DNA of 64,000 nt from the NCBI GenBank assembly GCA_003265435.1, contig NOXC01000018.1, positions 1-64,000 on the forward strand, given 5' to 3'. Source of the stretch: Cellvibrionaceae bacterium AOL6. GTDB taxonomy: Bacteria; Pseudomonadota; Gammaproteobacteria; Pseudomonadales; Cellvibrionaceae. Positions 1 through 9,813 of this stretch are shown here, one piece after another (the stretch's first letter is position 1; every line of letters starts with the position of its first letter). Position numbers and translations under genes: made by a program. The notes beneath the pieces were generated by a model, which made no database searches, was not told the DNA's origin, and worked only from the letters and a program-made list of their open reading frames with translations.

Positions 1-13
1 GTATGCTTTGCGC

Positions 14-3000
14 TTAATGCGACTCGGGTTGTGGGGCGCGTCCTTTTAGGGTGCGCAGGTAGGCGACGATGTCGCGAATTTCTTTTGGCTTGAGTAGATA
101 GTGCATGGGCGGCATGCCGGACACTGGGCGCTGTACGGAGGCCAAAGCGGATGTCTCAAAGGCGCGCTCTTCACCATCCCCACTGCGCAGCGTCAGCGTC
201 GTGTCGGTCTCGCCCATGTAGATACCGCTGTATTCTTCGCCGCTGTGCAGTGTGACTTTCAGTGTGCCGTATCCGGGGGCGATGTCGGCCGAGGGGTCGA
301 CGAGTGCTGCGAGCAAGTACTCACCACTGCGTTGCGCGCCAATTTGGCTGAGGTCAGGGCCGACGTCCGCGCCTGTGCCATTCACTTTGTGGCAACGCAG
401 GCATTCTCCCGCGCCACCTGTGTGGAACAGTTCCTGGCCTCGTTTGGCGTTGCCGCCTTCAAGCGCACCAGCAAAGCGTGTCATGACGGGCGCTTGCTGC
501 ATTGTGGCGTCGTAACGGCTTACCAGCGCCTGCACTTCCTCAGAATCTCGGCTACGTGCGAGTTCGATCAGTTCCAGCCACATACCAGGGTTGGAGTGCT
601 CTGGTTGATCCAGGCGGAGCGCGAGCGCGTCGCGGAGCATGCTGTCCACGCGTGGGTCGCTCTGCCCCTGCAGTTGACGCAGTGCCGCCTGTTGTTTCTG
701 TGTTGCACCCGATGCCATCCACTGTAGTGCGCGGCTGACACCGTTGTTCGCATCGCGGTGAATCAGCATACCGAGCGCCTCTTCGCCTACCGCGATGTTA
801 TCGCCTTGTGTGAGTTCGTCGACCAGCGCCAGCACCCCGTGATCATCTCGGCTTTGAAGGTTGTCGAGTGCCTGCACACGAATACTGTCGATGAAATCGG
901 CATTGCGTGCCGCCGCGATCAGGATATCGGTGGGAATCTCAACGCTGTGGCTCTGGGCGAGCTGCATGGATTGCACCAGCGCTTGACCGCGACTGTTCGC
1001 GAGCAAGTAGGGGAGCGCGTCCGTGACCAGGGCATGGATTTCCGCGCGTTCACTGGAGGCGTTCGAGGGCAGACCCGTGGTCGAGTCGATTGGGTTCGGC
1101 GCATCCCAGGCTTGCAGGGCTGCCAGTGCCTCGGACATCAGCCTATCGCTTGTATTAGGGCTTTGTGCGTAAGCGAGTATTCGCTTCGCCGAAGCCTCAT
1201 CGCCGATATTAAAGTTGGCATTGATGACTCGGTGATGCAGGAAAGCCTCTTGCGCATTCGACGGTGTCTGAGCTTGCGCCCCGCTCAGCGTGTCGAGGTG
1301 TGCGGCAAGCTGGGGACGGGCTTCGAGGATGTCCGCGTCGTTAATGGCAATGATCGCTTCCGCGACGAGAGCCGGGTCGCGGTCACTCAGAAAGCGCGCA
1401 ATGTCGGCATCACGTTGGTGACGCAAGGCCAGCAGAACGCCCATACGTACCGAGGCATGCTCGTGGTTTGCGTGAGGCAGCCACTGAGATTTATCTATGC
1501 CTTGCAGCGCCATCACAAGGCCGTGGCGCAGCCAGAGATCCGCATCGGCATTGGCCTCAAGGCGAGCGAGTACGGCATCGACCGCAGAGGCATGCCCAAT
1601 ACGGCCGATGCCTATGGCAGCGTACATGGCCACGCGCGCATTGGAGTCCGCCAAGGCGTTTGTCAGTGCTTCAGCTGCAGGCGCATAGCGGTGGTCTCCC
1701 AGTACGCGTGCGGCCTGGGCGCGCAGCTCGGTATCTTCCGCACTCAGGAAACCCTGTACGAAGCCCAAGATTGTGTCGCGTTGATGCTTCTGCGCGATTT
1801 GACCCAGCCCCCAAATGCTGTGTATGCGAGCGAGTTGTGTCGCTTGCGTATCCGACGCCACCTGCCGAAAGAGCGTGCTGCCCTGCTCAAGTTTGGCCAG
1901 GCTGAACTGTGCGCGCTGACGAACACGTTGGTTGTGGTGACTCAACAGCGCGGCCAGTTCACTGGGCGCTTTGGCATCGAAGTCGCTGGTCAGCAGGGCT
2001 TCAGTCGCGCGAACCGTATCTGAGTCAGTGGCACCGGGCACACTCATCGCGTAGATGGAGCCTTCATCGGTGCTGCCCCAGCCGCCGAAATTAAATTCCG
2101 AAATGTAGAGTCGCCCGTCAGGGCCGAAATCCAAGTCCACGGCGTTGATGCCACTGGAAAAGGTTTCCTGATTCTCCATAGTGAAACCCGCGCCGTTGGG
2201 TTTGACCTGAAAGCTGGAAATATTCGTTCGCGCGCGTGCGCCTAAGAAGTGAATCACAAAGAAGTGATCCTCCCAGCGTTCACCAAAGCTGGCGCCGGGG
2301 TTGTAAACGAAGCCGGAGGGGCCGCCGTCGATCTGGCCAATACCGGGCAGCATAAATGCGGGTTGTTTGTGGTTGCGGGGTTTCCACATGTCCTGTGTCA
2401 TCCACGCATTGGGGATTTTGGCTTCAGCAGTGAAATGGCCAGAGCGCAGCTGTAGGCGTTCAGTAAAGCTCATTATACTCTGGTGACCGCCGTGCCAGCC
2501 GGAGTCGCCCCCTTCGATCAGGTGGTTAATACGCTCCATGTCACCGCCGTCGCCGTCGTTGTCGGCGGTGAAAAGGTTGCCGTAGTCGTCAAAGACGAGT
2601 TCTTGCGGGTTGCGCAGTCCGGTGTAAAACAACTCGAGTTCCGAACCATCGGGGTTCATGCGAAACACGGAGCCCATGTTCTGCCCGGACATCTCGACCC
2701 CTTCGCGTGTCGTGAACTGGTAGCCGCGGTCGCCAATACTCCAATACAGCTTGCCGTCTGGGCCCCAGATCATTCCGTGCATATCGTGGCCGAGAAAGCC
2801 CACGCGAATGCCGAAGCCGTCCTGCAGGGATTCTTTGTATTCCGCTACACCGTCACCATCCCTGTCCTCGAGTAACCACAGATGCGGAATGTTGGTGAAG
2901 TACACCTTGCCATCGCGCTCGATGACACCCGAGGCGAGGCCATCGAGCGGGTCGTTATAGCCGCCGGAGAAGAGGGTAGAAGTCTCTGCGCGGCCATCCT

Positions 3001-3556
3001 TGTCTCTGTCTTCGAGTAGCACTATCTGGTCGGAAAATTCCGACCAGCCCGCAAAGTCATGCTCTGCTTGAAAGTCCTTGTACATTTGCAAGCGCTCCTC
3101 ATTGGAGCGGATCTGGATATCGGCCAGCGTCATTTCAGGCGAAAAGCCGCGCACGTCTTTCACGCTGCGAAACACGCGGCCCATCTCGATCATCAGCATG
3201 CGTCCCTGACTGTCGAAGCTGAAGAAGGTGGGGTTCAGGGTATCGGTCTCATCCGCCCAAACTTCGACGTTTACGCCATCCGGGACCGAGATGGTCTCCA
3301 GTCTTTGGGCGGCGGCTTCCGCCGCACGAGCCCGCGCTTCGTCGCTCGCACTGCGCGTTTGTTTGAAGTTTTGAGCCGCGGCCAATGCGGCGTCGCGGTG
3401 GGCGTTTTGTTCGGAGAGGCCTGCATCACTAAGCGGGGCGTCTGCCTGAGGGGTGTCTTTTTCTGGGGTGTCCGTGCCCGAAGGTTCACAAGCGGATAAG
3501 AGCACTGCTGTTGTCATCGTGACAAGAGCTAAATGCGCGCGTGGAGGGAATCGCAT
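14..3556 (-). CDS. PVC-type dehydrogenase lipoprotein with HEAT repeats and cytochrome c
   Basis: Predicted outer or periplasmic lipoprotein of about 1180 residues. The start is taken at the ATG at 3556, because the upstream GTG at 3592 has no ribosome site while CAGGA precedes the ATG. A lipobox LLSAC follows at about residues 19-23. The N-terminal half has the beta-propeller pattern of the PVC-type membrane-bound dehydrogenases (DGRLYISEFNFGGWG, GPDGKLYWSIGDRG). The middle is helical with repeated HEAT-like units (about residues 540-1000). The C-terminal 130 residues hold one c-type heme site, CLRCH, followed by GADVGPDLS and a distal Met-containing stretch (GMPPMHYLLKP). The likely role is oxidation of a sugar or alcohol with electron transfer to the respiratory chain; the substrate is unknown. 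It stands alone, with no partner gene beside it. Confidence 0.85.
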   Translation of the reverse strand: MRFPPRAHLALVTMTTAVLLSACEPSGTDTPEKDTPQADAPLSDAGLSEQNAHRDAALAAAQNFKQTRSASDEARARAAEAAAQRLETISVPDGVNVEVWADETDTLNPTFFSFDSQGRMLMIEMGRVFRSVKDVRGFSPEMTLADIQIRSNEERLQMYKDFQAEHDFAGWSEFSDQIVLLEDRDKDGRAETSTLFSGGYNDPLDGLASGVIERDGKVYFTNIPHLWLLEDRDGDGVAEYKESLQDGFGIRVGFLGHDMHGMIWGPDGKLYWSIGDRGYQFTTREGVEMSGQNMGSVFRMNPDGSELELFYTGLRNPQELVFDDYGNLFTADNDGDGGDMERINHLIEGGDSGWHGGHQSIMSFTERLQLRSGHFTAEAKIPNAWMTQDMWKPRNHKQPAFMLPGIGQIDGGPSGFVYNPGASFGERWEDHFFVIHFLGARARTNISSFQVKPNGAGFTMENQETFSSGINAVDLDFGPDGRLYISEFNFGGWGSTDEGSIYAMSVPGATDSDTVRATEALLTSDFDAKAPSELAALLSHHNQRVRQRAQFSLAKLEQGSTLFRQVASDTQATQLARIHSIWGLGQIAQKHQRDTILGFVQGFLSAEDTELRAQAARVLGDHRYAPAAEALTNALADSNARVAMYAAIGIGRIGHASAVDAVLARLEANADADLWLRHGLVMALQGIDKSQWLPHANHEHASVRMGVLLALRHQRDADIARFLSDRDPALVAEAIIAINDADILEARPQLAAHLDTLSGAQAQTPSNAQEAFLHHRVINANFNIGDEASAKRILAYAQSPNTSDRLMSEALAALQAWDAPNPIDSTTGLPSNASSERAEIHALVTDALPYLLANSRGQALVQSMQLAQSHSVEIPTDILIAAARNADFIDSIRVQALDNLQSRDDHGVLALVDELTQGDNIAVGEEALGMLIHRDANNGVSRALQWMASGATQKQQAALRQLQGQSDPRVDSMLRDALALRLDQPEHSNPGMWLELIELARSRDSEEVQALVSRYDATMQQAPVMTRFAGALEGGNAKRGQELFHTGGAGECLRCHKVNGTGADVGPDLSQIGAQRSGEYLLAALVDPSADIAPGYGTLKVTLHSGEEYSGIYMGETDTTLTLRSGDGEERAFETSALASVQRPVSGMPPMHYLLKPKEIRDIVAYLRTLKGRAPQPESH

Positions 3557-3670
3557 ACGGTTCGCATCCTGTTTTATTTTTGTTGGGTTCACAGATTTGA
3601 AAGGACTATAAGTCTACACGAAAGCCGGGCGAGGTATGCACCAAATCGACGCTAATTTCGACGCGAAGAC

Positions 3671-3703
3671 GTTTGAACTTCGGTGTTGGCGCGAAGTTCG
3701 AAC
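3671..3703. other. Inverted repeat, 12-bp arms
   Basis: GTTTGAACTTCG (3671-3682) faces CGAAGTTCGAAC (3692-3703) with one mismatch and a 9-base loop. It lies between the start of the dehydrogenase and the 3' end of the transglutaminase gene, both on the minus strand. It could help end transcription from the 3754-9582 operon, but there is no T run. Confidence 0.45.
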
Positions 3704-3719
3704 CCGGTTGCGCGAAGAG

Positions 3720-3747
3720 GCGCACGGCTTGAGCTCAAGCCGTGCGC
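3720..3747. terminator. Perfect 28-bp palindrome after the transglutaminase gene
   Basis: The two 14-base arms (GCGCACGGCTTGAG and its exact complement) meet with no spacer. The palindrome begins 7 bases past the stop of the minus-strand transglutaminase gene. The position fits a transcript-end hairpin, but no U tract follows on either strand, so a protein-binding palindrome is also possible. Confidence 0.45.
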
Positions 3748-3753
3748 ACAAGC

Positions 3754-6700
3754 CTATAGAAAGCTGGCCCGACGTCGAAGGTCGAGCGTGTACGGGTATT
3801 CGCCCGGTGATTCCTCTGGTGGCGGCGACATCGGGCGGGGAGGGGTCTTGTTGACGTAAAACTCTCTCAGCGCATCGACCTCCGGGCGAGGTGTAAAGGG
3901 CCCGGGTGTGTGGCCGAGCGTTTCGAAGCGATTGATACGGCGCGACTCCGCCTCGAAGGCGTTGACTGGGAAGGTATCGTAGCTGCGGCCCCCAGGGTGG
4001 CTGACGTGATAGGTGCAGCCGCCCAGAGCGCGACCATTCCAGGTATCAATCAGGTCGAAGGTCAGCGGCGTGTGGACCCCAATCGTTGGATGCAGCGCAC
4101 TGGGCGGCGCCCAGGCTCGATAGCGTATGCCTCCTACGAACTCGCCTTTGCGGCCAGTGTAGTGCAAGGGGACGCGCCGTCCGTTACAGGCAAGCACATA
4201 GCGTCCTTCGGTGAGTCCGGTCAGTTTGACTTGCAAACGTTCGACGGAGGAGTCGACGTAGCGTGCCGTACCGAAAGAGCCCACTTCCTCACCCAGCACG
4301 TGCCACGGCTCGATGGCCCAGCGCAGCTCAAGTTCGATATCGTCGAAGTCGAGACGGCCATAGGTGGGAAAACGAAATTCTTGGAAAGGCAGCAACCACT
4401 CCACCTGGAAGGGGTAGCCGTGTTCCTGCAGGTCTTCAGCAACTTCTTTCAAATCTGCCCATAAAAAGTGTGGCAGCATAAACTTGTCGTGCAGGCTTGT
4501 GCCCCAGCGCACCAGCGGGTGCTTGTAGGGCTTCTTCCAGAAACGCGCGAGCAGTCCGCGAATCAGTAGCGCCTGTACGAGCGCCATACGCGGGTGGGGC
4601 GGCATTTCAAAGCCGCGGAATTCCAGAATGCCGAGGCGTCCCGAGGCGCTCCCCGGTGCGTAGAGTTTGTCGATACAGAACTCGGCCCGATGCGTGTTAC
4701 CGGTGATATCGATCAGCAGGTTACGCAGCAGCCGATCCACCAGCCACGGCTGATCATTAAGGCCTTCTGGCATCTGCTGGAACGCGGTTTCCATTTCATA
4801 GAGCATTTCATCACGACCCTCGTCCACACGAGGAGCCTGGCTGGTCGGGCCAATAAAGGTGCCGGAAAAGACATAGGACAGGCTGGGGTGATGTTGCCAG
4901 TAGGTGACCAGTGAACGCAGCAGGTCGGGGCGACGCAGTATCGGACTGTCGGCCGGGCTCGCGCCGCCGAGGGTGATGTGGTTGCCGCCGCCGGTGCCGG
5001 TATGGCGCCCGTCGAGCATGAATTTTTCGGTGCTGAGTCGCGACTCCCTTGCCGCTTCATAGAGTGTCTCTGTATTTGAGACCTGCTCTTTCCATGAGGC
5101 CGACGGATGAATGTTGACCTCGATGACGCCGGGGTCCGGTGTGACGAGCAGCTTCTGTAAGCGACCGTCTCGCGGGGGCTCGTAGCCTTCAATCACGATG
5201 GGCGTGTCGTTATGTGCGGCGCTTTCTTCCAGCGCGGCCACGAGGTCCACGTAGTTTTCGAGCGAGTACAGTGGCGGCATGAAGATGTGGATTTTGCCGT
5301 CGCGAGGCTCGATGCACAGTGCCGTGCGCACCACCGGTCGCGAGACCTTGAGTCGATCCTGCTCTTTCGTTTTTTGTGCCGGTTCGGTGGGCATCTGAGT
5401 GGTTGCCACCGCAGACGTAAACGGGAAGGCAATATTTTCACGTTTTTGCAGAGCGTCCCTTGGTTCGAAGGGGTCGCGCTCCTTAATGATCTCGTGCTCC
5501 TCAAACCAGGGCAGGTCGCCTAGCGGCAGGCGTAAGCCCAAGGGGGAGTCTCCCGGGGCCAGAATCAGGCGTTCGCGTTTGAATTCCCAACGGCTGGTCA
5601 ACCAACATTGGCTGATCGCGTCCCACTCGATGGGGAGTACAAAGCCCACCGGCTTGTCGAAGCGTTGCTCGAGCAGGCGTGCCAGGCGACGCCGACCGAG
5701 ATCATCGTGAACGCGCGACGCGATACGATCGATATTGCCCGGGATCTTCTGCTCCTGCAGCAGGTAGTGCAGGGCGTCTTCATAGGCAGGTACGAGGTAT
5801 TGCTCCTCGATGCCGAGTAGTTCGACCAATTTATTGGCAAAGCCCGTCGTTTGACGCAGGCCGTGGCCGTAATCCTTATCAATGCGGGCGAGAAGGGCCG
5901 GGTCGCGCCAGAGTGGCTCACCGTCTTTACGCCAGAATACCCCGAGCGCCCAACGCGGCACTTCTTCTCCGGGATACCACTTGCCCTGGCCGTAGTGCAG
6001 TAAACCTTGAGGCGCAAAATGGTCGCGCAATTTCAGTAATAGCGTCTTGGCGAGACGCAATTTATCTTGGCCGAGCGCGGCCGTGTTCCATTGCGCCGAT
6101 TCCATATCGTCAATGGAAACGAATGTGGGTTCGCCGCCCATGGTCAGGCGCACGTCGTTTTCTTCAAACTCTTTATCGACCGCCTCACCGAGTGCGAGGA
6201 CATGCTGCCATTGCTCTTCGGTGTAGGGCTTGGTGACGCGCGGGTCTTCGTGAATGCGGCTGACTTCATTGCTGTAGCTGAATTCCACTTCGCACTCGTC
6301 GGTAAAGCCGTCGATGGGGGCCGCCGAGGAGGGGCGAGGAGTACACGCGAGTGGAATGTGGCCTTCGCCCGCGAACAGGCCCGAGGTGGGGTCGAGGCCG
6401 ACCCAGCCGGCGCCAGGCAAATACACTTCACACCACGCGTGCAGGTCGGTGAAGTCGGCTTCTGGTCCGGAGGGGCCATCCAACGATTTTTCGTCCGCGG
6501 TCAATTGCACCAGGTAGCCAGAAGCGAAGCGTGCGGCGAGACCAAGGTGGCGCAACAGTTGCACCATCAGCCAGCCGGTGTCGCGACAGGAGCCGAGCTT
6601 TTTCTCGAGCGTTTCTTCCGGGTCCTGCACGCCCGGTTCCATGCGAATGCTGTAATTGATTTCCTTCTGCAGCATCTGATTGACCTCGACGAGGAAATCA

Positions 6701-7125
6701 ATGGTGCGGCGTTTCTTGCGGGAAATCGAGCGCAGCATCTTCTGAAACAGGGGGCCGTGCTTGTCTTTTTCGAGGTAGAGACTCAGGTCGCGCTTGAGGC
6801 TTTTAGAGTAGTAAAACGGGTAGTCTTCGGCATCGTCGTCGAGGAAAAAATCAAAGGGGTTGATGACCACCATGTCGGCAATCACTTCGACTTCCACGGC
6901 CAGTTCGGTAGCGGCTTCGGGAAACACAACGTTGGCGAGGAAATTACCAAAGGCGTCCTGTTGCCAATTGATAAAGTGCTCCTCGGGTTTGATCTTGAGG
7001 CTGTAGCTGCGAATCGGGGTGCGGCAGTGTGGCGCCGGGCGCAAGCGAATCGTGTGCGGTGACAGTGTCACCGGCCGATCAAACTTGTAGTACGTGTTGT
7101 GCTGTAAGGCTACACGGATAGTCAT
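3754..7125 (-). CDS. Transglutaminase-like / DUF2126 protein
   Basis: Large cytoplasmic protein of 1123 residues. The N-terminal part is a bacterial transglutaminase N domain followed by a transglutaminase core with a visible Cys-His-Asp triad: C180 in LGSCRDTGW, H229 in DLHAWCEVYLPGAGW and D245 in GLDPTSG. From about residue 310 onward it matches the DUF2126 pattern (LTMGGEPTFVSIDD, DGRHTGTGGGNHITLGG, LRNLLIDITGNTHRAEFCIDKLY). This two-domain layout is the full-length form of the family. It is the third gene of a minus-strand operon after the circularly permuted ATP-grasp and alpha-E genes, 61 bases downstream of the latter. The triad is widely conserved and has been predicted to make or modify a peptide or amide-linked product; no product is established. 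Start MTIRVALQHNTYYKFD. Confidence 0.9.
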   Translation of the reverse strand: MTIRVALQHNTYYKFDRPVTLSPHTIRLRPAPHCRTPIRSYSLKIKPEEHFINWQQDAFGNFLANVVFPEAATELAVEVEVIADMVVINPFDFFLDDDAEDYPFYYSKSLKRDLSLYLEKDKHGPLFQKMLRSISRKKRRTIDFLVEVNQMLQKEINYSIRMEPGVQDPEETLEKKLGSCRDTGWLMVQLLRHLGLAARFASGYLVQLTADEKSLDGPSGPEADFTDLHAWCEVYLPGAGWVGLDPTSGLFAGEGHIPLACTPRPSSAAPIDGFTDECEVEFSYSNEVSRIHEDPRVTKPYTEEQWQHVLALGEAVDKEFEENDVRLTMGGEPTFVSIDDMESAQWNTAALGQDKLRLAKTLLLKLRDHFAPQGLLHYGQGKWYPGEEVPRWALGVFWRKDGEPLWRDPALLARIDKDYGHGLRQTTGFANKLVELLGIEEQYLVPAYEDALHYLLQEQKIPGNIDRIASRVHDDLGRRRLARLLEQRFDKPVGFVLPIEWDAISQCWLTSRWEFKRERLILAPGDSPLGLRLPLGDLPWFEEHEIIKERDPFEPRDALQKRENIAFPFTSAVATTQMPTEPAQKTKEQDRLKVSRPVVRTALCIEPRDGKIHIFMPPLYSLENYVDLVAALEESAAHNDTPIVIEGYEPPRDGRLQKLLVTPDPGVIEVNIHPSASWKEQVSNTETLYEAARESRLSTEKFMLDGRHTGTGGGNHITLGGASPADSPILRRPDLLRSLVTYWQHHPSLSYVFSGTFIGPTSQAPRVDEGRDEMLYEMETAFQQMPEGLNDQPWLVDRLLRNLLIDITGNTHRAEFCIDKLYAPGSASGRLGILEFRGFEMPPHPRMALVQALLIRGLLARFWKKPYKHPLVRWGTSLHDKFMLPHFLWADLKEVAEDLQEHGYPFQVEWLLPFQEFRFPTYGRLDFDDIELELRWAIEPWHVLGEEVGSFGTARYVDSSVERLQVKLTGLTEGRYVLACNGRRVPLHYTGRKGEFVGGIRYRAWAPPSALHPTIGVHTPLTFDLIDTWNGRALGGCTYHVSHPGGRSYDTFPVNAFEAESRRINRFETLGHTPGPFTPRPEVDALREFYVNKTPPRPMSPPPEESPGEYPYTLDLRRRASFL

Positions 7126-7186
7126 AGAGTCTCCAGCTGACCGACGTCAGCAATGATTCCGTTACATTCTGAACTGGACTGAGGGC

Positions 7187-8122
7187 TTACTGGATTTTCG
7201 GAAACCAGGTTTCGCTGATGTGCGAATGAAAATCAGCAAGCATGATCTGCAACTGATTCAGGCACTCCCTCAACTGCGGACCGAGCTCTTCGTAGTCCAC
7301 GGCGTCGAATAATGACTGCTTTTCCTTACGCAAATATGTCACCAGCGTTTTGGAGTTGGGCAGGTGTGTGCAGGAGTCGATCAGGGCTTCTATGCAGTGT
7401 TCTATGGAGCGAGGGAAGGCCTCATTCGCCAACAGATATTCTACAACCGCGTCGCCCTTAACGGAGCTTCGCATACAGCGTCGATAGCTGAGATCTGCGT
7501 TGAGTGAGCGCAGGACATTGCCCCAGATGATCTGATGGCTGTTGACTGCGGCGTCGTCATCTTCGAGTTGCAGAATCGCCGCCATACCGGCGTCGAGATT
7601 GCGCGTGGTCATGTCGGCGCGTTCAAGGTTGCGTCCCAGGCGCAAAAAATCCCAAGCCGCATCGTGCGGCATATTGCCGTAGAGCAGACCAAGAATTTGT
7701 TGGCAGCCCTTGATGATATTGTCGAGAAATTCGTGACGCTTGCTGCGATTAATGCCCTGTTGTAGGTGATCCTGGACGTAGAGGTTCAGCTCGTTGGTCA
7801 GCTCCCAGGTTTCTTCGAGTACCACATCGCGGGTGGTGCGAATATTTTCTCGAATCGCTTTCAGTGACGACAGCATGGAGCTGGGGTTGCTCTCGTCACC
7901 AAGGAGGAATTTGACCACATTGCGCTCATCGCGCACGGAATAGCGCTCATCGAAGTCTTTCTCGAGGCTATTGATCATGATCAGGTTGTACCAACTCAGC
8001 GACACGTCTCGGGGCAGGTCGAACAGCAGCTTGTCATAGATGCTGATGATACGAGCGGTGCTTTCGATACGCTCCAGATAGCGCGCGGTCCAATACACGC
8101 GCTCGGCTACTTTGGATAACAT
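7187..8122 (-). CDS. Alpha-E domain protein
   Basis: All-helical protein of 311 residues starting MLSKVAERVYWTARYLERIE, the hallmark opening of the alpha-E (DUF403) family. Later family signatures are WDFLRLGRNLERADMTTRNLD and LRSLNADLSYRR. The chosen ATG (8122-8120) overlaps the TGA of the upstream ATP-grasp gene by one base (TGATG), which implies coupled translation; a longer upstream reading lies inside the previous gene. Known family context is the ATP-grasp and transglutaminase partners found on each side here. The biochemical role is not established. Confidence 0.9.
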   Translation of the reverse strand: MLSKVAERVYWTARYLERIESTARIISIYDKLLFDLPRDVSLSWYNLIMINSLEKDFDERYSVRDERNVVKFLLGDESNPSSMLSSLKAIRENIRTTRDVVLEETWELTNELNLYVQDHLQQGINRSKRHEFLDNIIKGCQQILGLLYGNMPHDAAWDFLRLGRNLERADMTTRNLDAGMAAILQLEDDDAAVNSHQIIWGNVLRSLNADLSYRRCMRSSVKGDAVVEYLLANEAFPRSIEHCIEALIDSCTHLPNSKTLVTYLRKEKQSLFDAVDYEELGPQLRECLNQLQIMLADFHSHISETWFPKIQ

Positions 8123-9582
8123 CAGCGTCGGTCTCCCTCTGTGTCGACAATCCAAGTGTCTTTACTGCCACCACCCTGAGAGGAGTTCACCACCAGTGAG
8201 CCTTTTTTCATCGCCACCCGCGTCAAGCCGCCTGTTGTCACATAAGTATCGCGCGCCTGCAAAATAAAGGGGCGCAAGTCCAAATGACGAGGCTCAGCCA
8301 GATCATTGCCCACCAGAGTCGGGGCGGTGGACAGTGCGAGTGTCGGTTGCGCGATGTAATTGCGCGGGTTCGCCTTGATCAGTTCTGCAAATTTTTCGCG
8401 CTCTTTTTTCGTAGAGTGCGGACCGATGAGCATGCCGTAGCCGCCACTCTCATTTGCGGGCTTCACCACCAGTTTGTCGAGATTTTTCAATACATGATCG
8501 CGTTGTACATCGTCGTAACAGAGGAAGGTTTCGACATTGGGAATCAGCGGGTCTTCGTCGAGGTAGTAGCGAATGACCTCGGGCACGAAGGCATAGATGA
8601 CCTTATCATCCGCGACACCGGCACCGGGCGCATTGGCCATCGCGACATTGCCCGCACGCCAAGCGCGCATCAATCCGGGTACGCCTACGACGGAATCTTT
8701 CTTAAACACTTCTGGGTCGAGGAAGAGGTCGTCAATACGACGGTAAATGACATCGACACGTTCCAGACCGGAGATGGTCTTCATGTAGACCACGTTGTCT
8801 TCCTGAACAACTAGGTCGCTGCCCTCAACCAGTTCGGCGCCCATCTGTTGGGCGAGGAAGGCGTGTTCAAAATAGGCTGAATTAAATATGCCCGGCGTCA
8901 ATACCACGACAACCGGTTTTTTGACTTTGCGCGGCGACAGTGACACCAGCGTGTCGAACAGACGCGAAGTGTAATCACCTACCGGTGCGATATCGATCAC
9001 CTCGAACACCTCGGGCAACACGCGTTTCATGATGGAGCGGTTCTCCAACATATAGCTGACGCCAGACGGTACCCTCAAATTGTCTTCGAGGACATAAAAT
9101 TGACCGTCCGTGTGACGCACCAGATCGGTGCCGCAAATATGGGCCCACACCCCAAATGCGGGCGAAATGCCTTCACATTCTTTTCGATAGTTGGCGCTTT
9201 GTTTGAGCACGAACTCGGGAATCACACCGTCTTTAATGATGCGTTGTTCGTGGTAGAGGTCGTCAATGAACATGTTCAGCGCGGTCAAGCGCTGGGCAAG
9301 GCCGGCCGATGTGGTGTCCCACTGCTTTTTGGCAATCACGCGGGGAATGATGTCGAAGGGCCAGGCACGGTCGATATTGCCCTCTTCGGTATAGACCGTG
9401 AAACTGACACCCATCTCGCGGATGGTGGCTTCCGCCGCCAGCTTTCGCGATGCGATATCGCCCTTATCGAGTGATTTCAGATAGGACAATAATTTTTGCG
9501 CAGGTTTTCGAGCGCGGCCCGGACTGGAGATGATTTCATCGTAAAACTCCCCAATCGGGTATTTGTTCCATGCAATAGTCAT
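8122..9582 (-). CDS. Circularly permuted ATP-grasp type 2 protein
   Basis: Predicted ATP-dependent carboxylate-amine ligase-like protein of 486 residues (DUF404/DUF407 family, circularly permuted ATP-grasp). Typical stretches are IIPRVIAKKQWDTTSAGLAQRLTALN, DLVRHTDGQFYVLEDNLRVPSGVSYMLENR, PGIFNSAYFEHAFLAQQMGAELVEG, VKPANESGGYGMLIGP and the C-terminal SSQGGGSKDTWIVD. It is the first gene of the ATP-grasp / alpha-E / transglutaminase operon. Family knowledge predicts formation of an amide bond at the expense of ATP; the substrates are unknown. Confidence 0.9.
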   Translation of the reverse strand: MTIAWNKYPIGEFYDEIISSPGRARKPAQKLLSYLKSLDKGDIASRKLAAEATIREMGVSFTVYTEEGNIDRAWPFDIIPRVIAKKQWDTTSAGLAQRLTALNMFIDDLYHEQRIIKDGVIPEFVLKQSANYRKECEGISPAFGVWAHICGTDLVRHTDGQFYVLEDNLRVPSGVSYMLENRSIMKRVLPEVFEVIDIAPVGDYTSRLFDTLVSLSPRKVKKPVVVVLTPGIFNSAYFEHAFLAQQMGAELVEGSDLVVQEDNVVYMKTISGLERVDVIYRRIDDLFLDPEVFKKDSVVGVPGLMRAWRAGNVAMANAPGAGVADDKVIYAFVPEVIRYYLDEDPLIPNVETFLCYDDVQRDHVLKNLDKLVVKPANESGGYGMLIGPHSTKKEREKFAELIKANPRNYIAQPTLALSTAPTLVGNDLAEPRHLDLRPFILQARDTYVTTGGLTRVAMKKGSLVVNSSQGGGSKDTWIVDTEGDRR

Positions 9583-9813
9583 AGCGGTGCGTTACCTGGC
9601 GGTCCCTATACTTCCCTAGCAACGGACCTATTCTTACATACTTTATCCTGCGCAGATACCTGCAGTATGTGCGCCAATTTGAAAAAATTGTTGGATGAAG
9701 CGGATTGTTCGCCGCGATGGTGGCGATTCGGCTTTCTCTGCACACGCATTGCGTTGGATCGGCCCTCCCCCTACAATCGCGGACTCTTAAGAAAAACACA
9801 GTACAGGTTTGCC

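Noticed and set aside
758-2023. Plus-strand reading frame of 421 codons
   Set aside because: It is antisense to the dehydrogenase lipoprotein, has no recognisable motif and reflects codon bias of the real gene.
6067-7062. Plus-strand frame of 331 codons opposite the transglutaminase gene
   Set aside because: Antisense shadow with low-complexity composition and no start signal.
7131-7155. CTGACCGACGTCAG as a further RutR box before the transglutaminase gene
   Set aside because: The half-sites are closer together than in the RutR box and the gene has no link to nucleobase use.
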